From the NCBI GenBank assembly GCA_020881915.1, contig JAJFPB010000008.1, positions 124,001-188,000 on the forward strand: a stretch of 64,000 bases of DNA. The letters are read 5' to 3'. Shown piece after piece: positions 25,210 through 36,050 of this stretch. The position numbers were made by a program, and so were the translations under genes. The notes under the pieces were generated by a model. It had not been told where the DNA came from and searched no databases. It saw only the letters and a list, made by a program, of their open reading frames with translations. How positions within the stretch are numbered: position 1 is the first letter of the stretch; the number at the start of each line of letters is the position of its first letter. The stretch is from Paramyrothecium sp. XJ0827. Taxonomy: Eukaryota; Ascomycota; Sordariomycetes; Hypocreales; Stachybotryaceae.

Positions 25210-26259
25210 ATGTCGTCTCGCAGTCAAGTCATTATGTTGCGAACCAGAGGTCAAATTCGACAGGCACTGGCCCAATTGGACACCAATACGTTGCCCCAGG
25301 GAGTCATCAAGGACCAGGAGTACACCACCGCCAGCCCCAAAGATATCGAGACGTGCACTGGTCATATCACCGAGCCCCCTGCGGACATAACACCATGGTT
25401 ACCGAATGGCCCCGTCATAGTGTCTCGGTCAAATATTGAACGATTCTCCATGCGTGTTACAGTGCTCGTGAGATATATGAAGTACTGGGCGAGTGACCTT
25501 GATACCAGTTCTATAAGTGATGAAGCACCTCCGAGCGAGATGGCAATATCTGCAGCTTCCTTATCCTATCTACGAACGAGGGAGGATACAGAGATTACAT
25601 CTGCCATCCTAAATTCCGTGCCACCAGAGTCTCAGAGTATACTTGGTAAACAAGACCTTCAGCTCGAGGACCTACTACAACTACCGATTGTAGATGCGGC
25701 TTTTTCCATGTGGGGAGTATACCTCGACATCCCAACGATAAATAACAACCCAGAAGGATTGTACGTTGGTTCATCAATAAAACAGCAGGAGGCTAGTGGC
25801 GTCCGCATGAGAATCAACGAACACCTCAGAGCTGGAAGAAAGCCCTTCGAACAGCTAAGCGAACGGCTAGCAAGATCCCCATACTACCAGTTGCTCACCG
25901 TATATGGTGCTATCTCTAACCATCGGATGTTGGCGTTCTTTCACTGCGACGAGGGGGAGGCAGCAACTATCAGGTTCCTTGAAGGCCTCTTCATGCTCTA
26001 TTTCGGCATGCCAATGTCACCGGCCCGCCCGTCCACAGCCGTAATGGCACATATCCGAACAAGCTTCCCAATGACATGCAGCGACGAGGAGTGGGCGGTA
26101 GTTGGCACCCTACCATATTTCGAGGACAAGGGCCTCAATGTCGCATGGGCCATGGCACAGGGCAGGGGATTCGGAAAAGACCCCCGCCGCGCTGAACACG
26201 ATGAATGGGTTAAGACGCATGAAGCGTGGGCCTCCTTCGCTGCAGGCTCGATCATTTGA
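25210..26259 (+). CDS. protein with divergent GIY-YIG nuclease-like core
   Basis: A 349-aa frame from the first ATG. The central part matches the spacing of a GIY-YIG nuclease: GVY (residues 169-171), then LYVGSS (184-189), arginines at 199 and 201 with His205 in the GVRMRINEHLRAGR segment, and a downstream helix with Glu258 (ATIRFLEGLFMLYFG) that could supply the metal-binding glutamate. The N-terminal 150 residues are polar and helical with no motif I know. Codon use is less GC3-biased than in flanking core genes and the surrounding DNA is AT-rich, so it may be lineage-specific or transferred. A second reading frame looks coding after the stop, to 26587; splicing 26226-26268 out would give a 444-aa protein with a basic, Cys-containing C-terminus, but that 43-nt intron has weak signals. 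Nuclease activity is inferred only. Confidence 0.65.
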   Translation: MSSRSQVIMLRTRGQIRQALAQLDTNTLPQGVIKDQEYTTASPKDIETCTGHITEPPADITPWLPNGPVIVSRSNIERFSMRVTVLVRYMKYWASDLDTSSISDEAPPSEMAISAASLSYLRTREDTEITSAILNSVPPESQSILGKQDLQLEDLLQLPIVDAAFSMWGVYLDIPTINNNPEGLYVGSSIKQQEASGVRMRINEHLRAGRKPFEQLSERLARSPYYQLLTVYGAISNHRMLAFFHCDEGEAATIRFLEGLFMLYFGMPMSPARPSTAVMAHIRTSFPMTCSDEEWAVVGTLPYFEDKGLNVAWAMAQGRGFGKDPRRAEHDEWVKTHEAWASFAAGSII

Positions 26260-26614
26260 ATCCATCAGCACGCACGTCGGGACTTTGTTCCCTGACCTAC
26301 CAACCCCGCGCAAGACGACTCCCCGGAAGAAGACAAGGACCGTCGACACGACTCCAAACGCCGAAATGAGCCTCAAGCAATGCCGCATGAAGGGCGCACC
26401 CGTCTTCTTGGCCCCATGCCTCAACTTCGGCGAGGGACACTGCCAGTGGATGTGGAAGGATGCGGAGAGCTCCCTCATCAATTGGCGGGATGCGGTGGAA
26501 TTCCTTCCGGGTATTGACGACCGGGCGGACAGGCGTCGTGAGTCCGTCGAATGTCGTATTCCTACGCAACGAATAGCTTGGCACTAGACAAAGACACTAC
26601 TAGATTACTGTTGT

Positions 26615-26760
26615 TTTTCTTCTACTGCTCTTTTAAATCTCTATTAAACCTCTATTAAATTTCTTATTATTTTCTTATTGTTTTCTTTTAAATCTCTGTT
26701 AAATCTCTATTAAATATCTTATTCTTTTCTTATTCTTTTCTTTTAAATTCTTTTTGTATG
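26615..26760. repeat. AT-rich imperfect direct repeat
   Basis: Units built on TTTTAAATCTCTATTAAA-like and TTCTTATT-like words recur several times over about 145 bp (at about 26630, 26650, 26687 and 26708). The copies are diverged. It sits just past the 3' end of the GIY-YIG-like gene, so it may be part of its 3' untranslated region or a remnant of an inserted element. No flanking target duplication was recognised. Confidence 0.6.
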
Positions 26761-26996
26761 CTTAAAATTTCCCTTGGATTCTTTTCTATAGCTCTTCTAT
26801 ATTATGGTTGCCAAGTCGCAGATCTCACAAGTCCAATAATACGACATCACATGGGTACCATAACCCTTATGAACGTAGACAGGTTTGCCATGGCTTTATC
26901 AATCCCTTTGCAAGGGGTCCAAGTGGCATTCGTCCAAGTGGAAATGATCTAAGTGGGATTGACCCTGGATTGACATGCAACCACCACCCACTAGGA

Positions 26997-27190
26997 TCAG
27001 AGACGTAGGGCAGACTGTTCCGCCAACCTCCGAAGCACCTCGACATCCAAGGTGGTAGCCTCCGAAGCATCCGACGTGATCTCACTAGGCGAGGAATTCG
27101 CAACCACAGGGCTGAGCATAATTTCATCTGACCCCCGACAGCTTCGAGTCGCACAAGCCCCCTCCAAAGGCTTATATCCGAACGAGGGAC
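26997..27190 (-). pseudogene. possible gene relic, C-terminal fragment
   Basis: On the minus strand a frame of about 64 codons, with no good ATG, ends in a regular-looking segment (SDASEATTLDVEVLRRLAEQ) at a stop at 26997-26999. Upstream in the same frame it is closed by a stop, and a neighbouring frame then looks somewhat coding (ESWAATLLVARADPTEDVP), which would fit a frameshifted remnant. The family is unknown. This could be chance. Confidence 0.2.
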
Positions 27191-28051
27191 ATCTTCAGTC
27201 GGATCGGCACGAGCAACAAGCAATGTAGCCGCCCAGGATTCGAGATTATGCTTATTACCTCTCCGTGTTAGCAGGATTGGGCGATGCTCAGCGCTGGCGC
27301 TAGCCCTCGTGGACGCCAATCAGGAGCGCCGCCAAGAGCTGGGACGGGGGCCTTCTTCCAACGGACGCGCGGAGGACCACTTGCGGAGCGTGCTGCGTCC
27401 CATGTGTTTAAGGCTTGCCGTCTAAGACATGGATGGCAGGGGTCTGCGATCGAGTCTCGTTTCGCGGCAGTGCCTCATGGGATCCTCGGCCGGCGAGCGG
27501 ATAATGCGGAAGCTCAGCCATGGCGCACACGCAACGCAGAATCGTCCGGCCTCGTATGCGTACGGCGTAGCTGGTAGGCGATGCTTAGTGTGTCAATTGT
27601 TATCGAACGAAATATTAGTGTCTGGGGCTGGGTGGCTCCCGAGTCCGACGTCAAATCCCCGGTGGTCGCGGCGGAACGTGGGGATAGACGAGGCCTGGTG
27701 GTGGACTAAAATACCTTGGTGACGACAATGCTGCGCCTCCCCTTTTGGGACCCCAAAGCAAGGACGGCCGCAACCACCAAAGTTCAACCCGCTCCCCGAG
27801 TTTCTGGTCCTACCCTTTGCTTCCCGCTGTACCTTATTCTCCACACGTAGCACCAACTCGTGATTGCCTCATATTTGCTTCCCGCATTGTCAGTTCCAGC
27901 ACTTCTTTTTTGCTCCGCAATTATCCCACCCTCCCGACATTAGACGAAAGCGCGAAACGCTCCCGGACTGTCTTAGCCAACCTCGACGTTTCCTGTTTCA
28001 CGGCCCGAAGCACCACCGACATTCCAATGCTGAGACCTCACACCGCTGCCC

Positions 28052-31000
28052 ATGTCCCGTCGCACTGACGCTGCGCCGGGGAGGTCTCACTTCCGCAGGT
28101 TCGACTTTCACGACGACCACGCTCCGGCTAGTCCCTCTAGCCCAACCTTTACCGACATGTCGCGCGGCGAATCGCTCAACCAAGATACGGGCGACCCCCA
28201 GTGGAGGCCCGACGACCCTCGAGGTCCGCCGCGTCCAGTCCATGCCACGGTCCCAGTCCCCGACCAGAACCCGTTCTTGACGTCCGAGGAAACCGCCGCG
28301 ACGAGACGACAGGCCACCGCCGACACGGGCAAGCCAAAGTCCAGCATGGTGTCGCCGCTGCGCAAGCAACTAAGGGACGCCATCCGCAGGGACAAGGTGA
28401 ACAAGAGGAAGAAGAAGAAGGGACAGCTCGCCACCCTCTCGTGGAAGCAACGGGCTCGCGAACGTATTGCCTACATCTTTCAGAAGATTATCATTGAGGG
28501 CATCCTGCGACGCAAGCCTCTACCGCCCACCGCGGACGGCCGCCATGTCCCCCTCAACCCGTCCAACGTCGGCCCCAAGGGCCTCTTGGACGAACGAAGG
28601 AATGGCAAGCCGTACATATCCAACTTTATCCGGTCTAGCCGCTACACGCTGTACGATTTCATCCCGTTGCAGCTAATCTATCAGTTTAGCAAGCTGGGAA
28701 ATTTTTACTTTTTAATCATGGGTATCCTTCAGATGATCCCCGGTCTCAGCACGGTCGGCCGATGGACCACCATTGCGCCTCTGGCCGTCTTTGTCGCCTT
28801 CAGCATGGCCAAGGAGGGATATGACGATTATCGTCGCTATCAATTAGATAAATCTGAGAACAGGAGCACGGCGTGGGTGCTGGCGCATGGTGTCCGCGAA
28901 GGCCAAGGTAATCCATCAGAGAAGGCCCTAGAACGTGCACAAAGGAAGGAGGCGAGAAAGCAGAAGAAACAAAAGAAAGATTCGTCGGCTCGCGCTGCTC
29001 CTGCCACCGGCTATCTCGGCAACGACGGCGACTGGATGCCCGTACAGTGGCAGCATATACAGGTCGGCGACGTTCTGCGGTTGCGTCGTGACGATGGCGT
29101 ACCTGCCGACATCGTAATTTTGTACGCCACCGGCCCTAACGGCGTGGCCTACATCGACACCGCTGCCCTCGATGGGGAGACCAATCTCAAGAGCAAGCAG
29201 GCCTGCACTCTTCTGGCCGAGCGTTGCCACACGCGCGAAGGCCTGCTCTCCACCCAGGCCACCGTGGTATCCGAGGATCCTAATATCGATCTTTACAATT
29301 TTGAAGGCAAGGTCATCATCGATGGCGAGACAGTCCCCCTCACATCGAACAACGTCGTGTACCGCGGATCGACCCTGCGCAACACAAACGAAGCCATCGG
29401 TATCGTCATCAACTCGGGCGAGGAATGCAAGATTCGCATGAACGCCAACAGAAATGTTCGCGCCAAGAAGCCCGCTATCCAGTCTATCATGAACATGATG
29501 GTTTTCTTCCAGATCATCATTGTTGTGTGTCTCGGAGCCGGGTTGACGGCAGGCTACTTCATCTGGGAAGACAACACTAGCAACCGTTCCTGGTATCTCG
29601 TCCAGAGACCTGTTTATAATGCCAATGTTCCATTTGTTGAGATTTTCTTTGGGTACCTCATCATGTTTAACACACTGATTCCCCTGTCCTTGTATGTGAG
29701 CATGGAGATCATCAAGCTGGGCCAGCTGTGGCTTCTACAAGATGCCGAAATGTACGATCCTTCGACGGACACGCCATTCGTTGCGAATACAATGTCTATC
29801 GTGGAGAATCTGGGACAGGTGAGTTATGTCTTTACCGACAAAACCGGCACCCTGACGGAGAACATGATGAAATTCCGCAAAATGACCGTGGCGGGCGTTG
29901 CGTGTCTCCACGACATGGATCTGGAGAAGGAGGAAGCAAAAGATCACAAGGCAACTACTGCCCTGGATGGTCCAGGCAGCGAGCTCAGCGAAGGTTCCGG
30001 TCTCAAGAGGGCCCCTTCAGCTGGCTCGGTGACGCGGTGGAGGTCATCCGTCCGCCCCGACGAAGAGCCCGAGATGAAGACGGAGGAGCTTTTGGAGTAC
30101 ATCCGGAATCGACCAAACTCTAATTTCTCACGCAAAGCCAAGCACTTCCTCCTCTGTCTGGCGCTGTGCCACACCTGTCTCCCCGAGGTAGAGGATGATG
30201 GCGATATTTCCTTCCAATCGTCCTCGCCCGATGAGCTGGCGTTGATCGAGGCCGCGCGCGAGCTCGGCTATCTGCTCATTGACCGTCCTGCCCAGTCCAT
30301 CAAGCTGCAGATCACGGATGCGGACGGCTCGCTGCGCTCAGAGACTTACCAGGTCCTGGACGTTGTCGAGTTCAGCAGCAAGCGAAAGAGAATGTCCATC
30401 ATCATCAGGATGCCCGACGGACGCATTTGCGTCTTCTGCAAGGGCGCAGATAACGTCATCATGGAACGCCTCAAGCTCAGGGACCTGGCGCACAAGACGG
30501 CGCGGGACGTCAAGAAGAGGTCCAGCGTCCGCATGTCCATGGAGAGGGACGTGGCCGCCCAGGAACAAGCTACAGCCCGCAACAGCATGACCATGCGAGA
30601 GCCCGGCAGCCCCAGGTTCAGCCTGAACCGGCGATCCACCGACATGAGCAGGTCGTCGTACGCCGAACACGTTCATTCACTAATGGAGCGGCCCAGCGAA
30701 AACCGCCCTGAAATGCGAAGCCCCCGCCACAGCTTCCAGCGAACGTTGTCCCACGACGGCCAGGATCCACGAATTGACGAGTCCAAGGTCAACAACGAGG
30801 CCGCCGTCTTCGAGCATTGCTTCCACCACATCGACGCTTTTGCCGCCGAGGGTCTGCGCACACTGCTCTACGCGTACCGCTACATCGACGAAGACGCCTA
30901 CGCCAACTGGAAGCGCATATACCGCGAGGCCGAGACGAGCCTAGAGAACCGCCAGGAGCTGATCGAGGAAGCCGGCGAGCTGATTGAGCAGAGATTCGAG

Positions 31001-32630
31001 CTTGCTGGGTCCACCGCCATCGAGGACAAGCTGCAGCACGGCGTCCCTGAAACAATCGACAAGCTCCGTCGTGCCAACATAAAAATCTGGATGCTTACTG
31101 GCGACAAGCGCGAGACTGCCATCAACATCGGCCATTCGGCCCGCGTTTGCAAGCCATACTCGCAGCTGTACATCCTTGACGTTGAGGCGGGCGACCTCCA
31201 CACTACGCTCAAGTCCACGCTCGACGAGGTCATTCAGGGTGCCTCGCCTCACTCCGTCCTCGTCATTGACGGACAGACGCTCGCGGCCATCGACGCCGAT
31301 GAAGACATGTCGGTGCTGTTCTACGACCTTACCATCTGCATCGACTCTGTCATCTGCTGCCGCGCCTCGCCGTCGCAAAAGGCGCATCTCGTCAACTCGA
31401 TCCGCCGCTACGTGCCGAAGAGCATGACGCTGGCCATCGGCGACGGTGCCAACGACATTGGCATGATCCAGGCGTCCCACGTGGGCGTCGGCATCTCCGG
31501 CCGCGAGGGCCTGCAGGCGGCACGAGTCGCCGACTACTCGATAGCGCAATTCCGCTTCCTGCAGAAGCTTCTCTTCGTGCACGGCCGCTGGAACTACCTG
31601 CGCACCGCAAAGTACGTGCTGGCCACCTTCTGGAAGGAGATGATCTTCTTCATCGTCCAGGCCCACTTCCAGCGCCTCAACGGATACACGGGCACGTCCC
31701 TGTACGAGTCGTGGAGCTTGACCATCTTCAACATCGCATTCACGTCGCTGCCCGTCATCCTGCTCGGGATCTTCGAAAAAGACCTCGAGGCGGACACGCT
31801 ACTGGCGGCCCCAGAACTCTACACCTACGGTCAGCAAGGACGCGGCTTCAGCTACATGCAGTACGTTTGGTGGATGCTGGTCGGCACGGCGGGCAGCTTC
31901 GCGACCTTTTACATGATGTGGGGTGCCTACCACAACGCCCTATTCACGGAGGATACGAGCCTCTACGCCATCGGCGTCATATGCTTCACCGTGAGCGTCG
32001 TCTTCATCAACATCAAGCTCTTGTAAGTCACCTGCCCCGTTTGGAAAGCTCGGCTAACCGTTTAGAATCCTGGAGCTGCACACCAAGACAATCATCACCA
32101 TGACCGGCTTCTTCCTCTCGATCCTTGCCTGGTTCCTCTGGCAACTCATCTTTGCGGCATTGCGCCCGGCCACGGTGGGCCCTTACATTGTCCACAACGC
32201 GTTCATATTCAACTTTGGACGACAACTGAAATGGTGGGCCACGGTTCTGATCTGCCTCGGCGTCCTGGTCGTCGCAGAGCTCGTTATGCAAGCCGTCCGG
32301 CGAGTGTACTGGCCCACCGACCAGGACATCATGCAGCGTATCGAGCAGGACGGCAACGCTGCGCGTAAGCTGCAGGACCAGGCCAGAGCAGCAGAACGGG
32401 GAGAAACAGAAGGTATCGAGCTGCGGGACATTGTTGCCGAGACCGCGCAGCCGAGGAAGTCGAAGCGCAAGAACAAGCTGTACAGAAACGGCCAGGAGAA
32501 GGGACACGAGGGACACGAGGGACACGAGGGACACGGGGGACACGCCGGGGGACACAGTGACGACTATCGACCGCCCAATTTTACGCCCCCCGCCGAGGAG
32601 CGGGAGAACCCCTTCGAGGGCAGGGCTTAG
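28052..32630 (+). CDS. P4-ATPase phospholipid flippase, Dnf3-type
   Basis: Moves phospholipids from the outer to the cytosolic leaflet of Golgi/endosome or plasma membranes. Exons 28052-32022 and 32066-32630 give 1511 aa; the intron (GTAAGT..TAG) lies between C-terminal transmembrane segments. Landmarks: long disordered basic N-terminus; the PISNFIRSSRYTLYDFIPLQL-type start of the transporter core; DGETNLK (about 374); the phosphorylated aspartate in DKTGTLT (D596), followed by ENMMKFRKM; a long Ser/Arg-rich insert in the nucleotide-binding domain (about 810-915); MLTGDKRETAINI; and GDGANDIGMIQ (about 1130). The motif context after DKTGTLT fits Dnf3/DnfD better than Drs2, Dnf1/2 or Neo1, by recall. 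The C-terminal tail carries a Gly-His repeat (about 1470-1487) encoded by a 9-bp tandem repeat. A Cdc50-family partner is expected but not in the window. Confidence 0.92.
32502..32555 (+). repeat. 9-bp tandem repeat coding a Gly-His-Glu tail
   Basis: Three perfect copies of GGACACGAG are followed by degenerate copies (GGACACGGG, GGACACGCC and another GGACAC). It is in frame in the last exon of the flippase and encodes GHEGHEGHEGHGGHAGGH. Copy number is likely to vary between strains. A metal-binding role for the histidines is possible but unproven. Confidence 0.9.
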
Positions 32631-32755
32631 TCAGTCGTGGCGGCATATTTTGGATACCTGGTTGGCGTTGAACAGCGTATGAGTAGCAATATGACATGTT
32701 AATGATACAAGTAACTGAGAAGCGATTGCCGATTCGTGTGACCAAACGAGGTACG

Positions 32756-33916
32756 TTATGCGTCATCGCCGAGCTGGCTGTCCACCTTGACCAGCACCTT
32801 TCCAGTGACGTGTCCGGCGCCCAGGTGCTCGTACGCCTGCTTGACATCCTCAAACGCCCACACGCTGTCTCTCAGCACGCGAAGCTGCCCGTTGCCCAGC
32901 AGGTCGACGACGCGCTGCCGGTCCTCGAGCGTCGGCGCCATGACCGCCACGCCGTGCCACCAACGCCCGAACCCCCCAAGCCAGGGCGACACGGGCCACC
33001 ACTCGTTGAGCTTCATGCGCAGCACGGCCCGGAGGAAGTTGGGGAAGCTGAAGTCGGGCGGCCGCACGCCCACCGTGGAGTAGATGCCTTTCGGGACGAG
33101 ATACGAGGGCGAGGAGGCGAAGAGGGCGTGAACGCCGATGGCGTCGATGATGGCATCAAACGGCTGCGACGAGAAGCTGGCGGCCAGGTACGAAGGCAAA
33201 TTGGCGTGCGCCGAGTAATCGATGACCTGGACCTGTGAGCGGCGTCAACGACACGGAAGTGGACCTACCTCGTCGGCACCGAGACCCTGCACAACGCTTT
33301 CCTTTCCACCGCCACACACACCGACGATGCGTCCGTCCTTTCCGATCGCATTCCGCACCATCTGCACCGCCATGGACCCGATGCCGCCCGCGGCCGCGTT
33401 GACCAGCACGCGATCGCCTGGTTTCAGCTTGGCCGCCGCCACCAGCTCCCACGCCGTCAGGGCCGGCAGCATGGCGCCAGCCGCGTCCGACAGCTTCACG
33501 CCCTCGGGCTTGCGCACGACGTACCGCGCCGGGACGATGATGTGCTCCGCCAGCGCGCCGGTCCCCGTGCCGAGCGTGTGAGCGGCCGGCAGCATCGCCA
33601 CGACCGCGTCCCCCTTGCGGAACCGGCTCGCGCCGTCGGGGTGCCACACGTCAGCCACGACGCCCGACAGGTCCATCTCCGGCGTGCAGGTACCGCGGCG
33701 GATGGCGGTCGGCACAATCGTCATCTGGAAGATGGCGCCCGGGTTCAGCCCCGCAAACGCGACCTTGATGAGCAGCCATTCCTCGGGCTGCGGCACGTCG
33801 CGCGGCAGCGGGAGGGCGGGCGGCAGCGTGGGCGGCGGCCGGCTCGTCAGCGAGAGGACCTCGGCGACGGGCCCGCGGTTCGAGAAGACCCATAGGCGTG
33901 ATTCTGACGATGCCAT
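32756..33916 (-). CDS. medium-chain dehydrogenase/reductase, quinone-oxidoreductase-like
   Basis: An NAD(P)-dependent oxidoreductase of the zinc-independent MDR branch. Exons 33916-33269 and 33232-32756 give 374 aa; the 36-nt intron (GTAGGT..CAG) is very short but joins in frame (DE/VQVIDYS). The N-terminal GroES-like domain includes FAGLNPGAIFQ and DLSGVVADV. The cofactor motif is AAAGGIGSMAVQM, a GxGxxG-type Rossmann turn. The C-terminus HVTGKVLVKV is the usual MDR ending. No structural-zinc cysteine cluster is seen. Its 3' end is convergent with the flippase, 125 bp away. A TATAAG palindrome at about 33960-33967, 45 bp upstream of the start, may be its TATA box. Substrate is unknown; relatives include enoyl reductases and RTN4IP1-like enzymes. 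Confidence 0.88.
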
Positions 33917-34739
33917 TGTGGTTGCTCTGGCCGTCAGCAGGCCGAGGGCGCCGGCGCTGGCTTATAAGCTTTACCCCTCCGGCGCATGTTCGTGAGGCTG
34001 AAGCTGAACCCGAAAGTTGGCGAGGCTAACCACTTCCGCATGCGCCGCGTGGCCTCTAACATGACTGTTCTCGAGCATTTGACTCACGCTTCCTATTACG
34101 ATGCTGGTGCGGCTCTGTGGGTGTGTGCCTCCAGAGCCGCAACGGAGAAGCCGGTGGCTATCGACACCCCAGAGTCTCAGAGATTTAGTGTTTTGTAAGG
34201 ACTTAAAGTATAGTAAGAGTAGTGAATAAAATAGAGCTGTATAGTACCCTAGTTGAGTCTTCTCACTACATCTAATTTGGCAAAATCTCAATACAACAGC
34301 CAAAGAGTTCGACGATGCCAGTAGCCAGCAGATTCCAACTACATGATGACTACCTGAAGCTGTACCAAGGTCTGTATTTGAATTCGAGGGAGGTCCTTTC
34401 CTGATATCACGTGCGGCAGCTTCACCTTCCCTTCCTTGGGCTCCTTCCCAGCTTGCCGAGGCCACTTGGGTAAGGTACCTTACGCTTGGCCAGCTGTCAA
34501 ATGTCAGTACCACCAGTCAACACGGTTTTGCCAGCTGCAGAAATGCCATGATCACCTTGCTCTCACCTCGTCCTCAGCACTCTCACCGCCTGCTCACGTG
34601 GCATTGTTATTTGTTATCTTCTTGTGTTCTCGCGAACAAGTCTCCACAAACACCAACTTTTCGTACACATACGCACACGCACCCAAGATTGCACAAGTAC
34701 GAATCCATCAAGACTCCTCTCCTGCTGCACTTTGTCATC
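33917..34739. other. divergent intergenic region
   Basis: It contains promoters for the reductase (-) and the RGG-rich gene (+). A palindromic TATAAG-containing word sits at about 33960. Sequence from about 34540 to 34739, rich in C, A and CACA words, looks like a 5' leader. An ATG at 34548 is in frame with the next gene but the encoded peptide lacks protein-like character. Confidence 0.5.
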
Positions 34740-36050
34740 ATGGAGAACAACAACAACAACAACAACGACAATAACAGCAACAGCAGCAGCAACGCCACTG
34801 GTGATAACCAGCAGGCCACTCCTGGCCGCGGCAATGCTGACGCCAACCCTGGCCCTCGGGCTGGGCGAAGCAACAACGCCGGTGCCGCTACAGGCGGTCA
34901 GGCAGCGGCTCTGCAGCAAGCAGGCCCTGTCCGGCGTGGACGTGGTGGTCACGGTGGCTATCGCCACAGCCCCTATGGCGCTGGCTCGATGGGGCCTCCT
35001 CCGGTGCCCTCGCGCCAGGAGCTCATGAGCCAGGACCGCCAGATGGCGGGCCTCACCGATGTGCCAGCCATCAACATGGAAGCGCTGGTGAGGGACGGAG
35101 GACTTTTGGGTACCCGGTTCGTGGTGCCCACCGGTGGCCCGCAGGTGGACGTCGTCACCAGGTCCAACCTGGGTGGAATTGACGGCTACAAGTTTGTTGC
35201 TGGACGAGCCGGGGTGGACATGGTCATTGCCCGGGCTCGAGCTGCGTCAGGAAGCGAAATCCTGCAAGGCTGGGTCGCGGGTTTTGACGCCAACAAATGG
35301 CGGAAGCACAGGGACGAGGATGGCGTCGCCAGTATGCGCGCTGTTACGGAGGCCAACCTCAGTGCCTTCGTGAAGAATGGCGAGGTGGAGGTTGTGCAGC
35401 CTCCGCCCACGCCTACTGCCGAGGCCCCGGGGGAGAACCGGGGGAAGGAGAGGATCTCCTCCCGCCGCGAGAACGCCAGGATCCGTCAGGAAGAATCGAG
35501 GCAGCGGAGCATCAGGTTGGGCTCGACTATGGCCGCAGGGGCCTCGCGTGGCAGAACCCAAGCGACTGCCTCTCCCCCCACCACCGATCCGGGCCGTCGC
35601 GCGGAGATGCTCAAGAAGAGGATGTCCAGTGCGCTGTTCGGCATGTTGGACCCCGTGGCTGTGCGTGCGGAGACGGCGGTTGTGGAGCCGGCGCCCACGC
35701 AAGCTGCTGAGGCTCCGGAGAGGAACCAGCCTGCCGAGCAGAGGAAGGGTGAGGATGCCGCCCACCTCGAGGATATGAGGCGCCGTCGGGAGGCGAAGAT
35801 GCAGCGGGCCCTCAAGACGGGCTCTATCGCCCGTGAAAGGCCGCAGGGCAATATCCCAGCGCCATCCTCTCCGGCCACCACCAGTTCGGACTTTCGTCCC
35901 AACAATGCCCAGCAGAGGGTATTCGGTGGGTTGCTCGACTTGTTGAGGTCCCGGCGGGTTGGGCGTGCGGCGGCGGGCAATGCAGAGGCTGATCTGCCTA
36001 CTGGGGCTCAGCCTAGGGAACAGCCCCCGACAGGCGGTCACAAGGACTAG
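34740..36050 (+). CDS. RGG/Asn-rich protein with unassigned conserved domain, paralog A
   Basis: A single-exon 436-aa protein. The N-terminus is low-complexity: poly-Asn/Ser (residues 3-17), Gly/Ala-rich, then an RGRGGHGGYR segment (66-75) like RGG boxes that contact RNA. A structured domain follows (about 106-220: TDVPAINMEALV ... GTRFVVPTGG ... DVVTRSNLGGIDGYKF ... MVIARARAAS ... LQGW). It is closely matched by the gene at 40217-41281. The C-terminal half is basic, Arg/Glu-rich and probably helical (RRENARIRQEESRQRS, MRRRREAKMQRALK). I chose the ATG at 34740 (CATCATGG context) because the upstream in-frame extension from 34548 looks like leader sequence and the paralog has no equivalent. 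I know no family with this domain; an RNA-related role is inferred only from the RGG segment. Confidence 0.75.
   Translation: MENNNNNNNDNNSNSSSNATGDNQQATPGRGNADANPGPRAGRSNNAGAATGGQAAALQQAGPVRRGRGGHGGYRHSPYGAGSMGPPPVPSRQELMSQDRQMAGLTDVPAINMEALVRDGGLLGTRFVVPTGGPQVDVVTRSNLGGIDGYKFVAGRAGVDMVIARARAASGSEILQGWVAGFDANKWRKHRDEDGVASMRAVTEANLSAFVKNGEVEVVQPPPTPTAEAPGENRGKERISSRRENARIRQEESRQRSIRLGSTMAAGASRGRTQATASPPTTDPGRRAEMLKKRMSSALFGMLDPVAVRAETAVVEPAPTQAAEAPERNQPAEQRKGEDAAHLEDMRRRREAKMQRALKTGSIARERPQGNIPAPSSPATTSSDFRPNNAQQRVFGGLLDLLRSRRVGRAAAGNAEADLPTGAQPREQPPTGGHKD

Larger units (their letters stand above)
26588..28051. other. AT-rich repeat, possible relic, and P4-ATPase promoter
   Basis: The interval starts with an AT-rich imperfect repeat (26615-26760). 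A possible degraded coding segment lies on the minus strand (26997-27190). From about 27760 pyrimidine-rich sequence leads to the flippase start codon. No intact gene is seen. Confidence 0.5.

Noticed and set aside
34548..34739. N-terminal extension of paralog A from the upstream in-frame ATG
   Set aside because: The encoded peptide (His/Thr-rich, hydrophobic patches) looks like translated leader, and the second paralog has no such extension.
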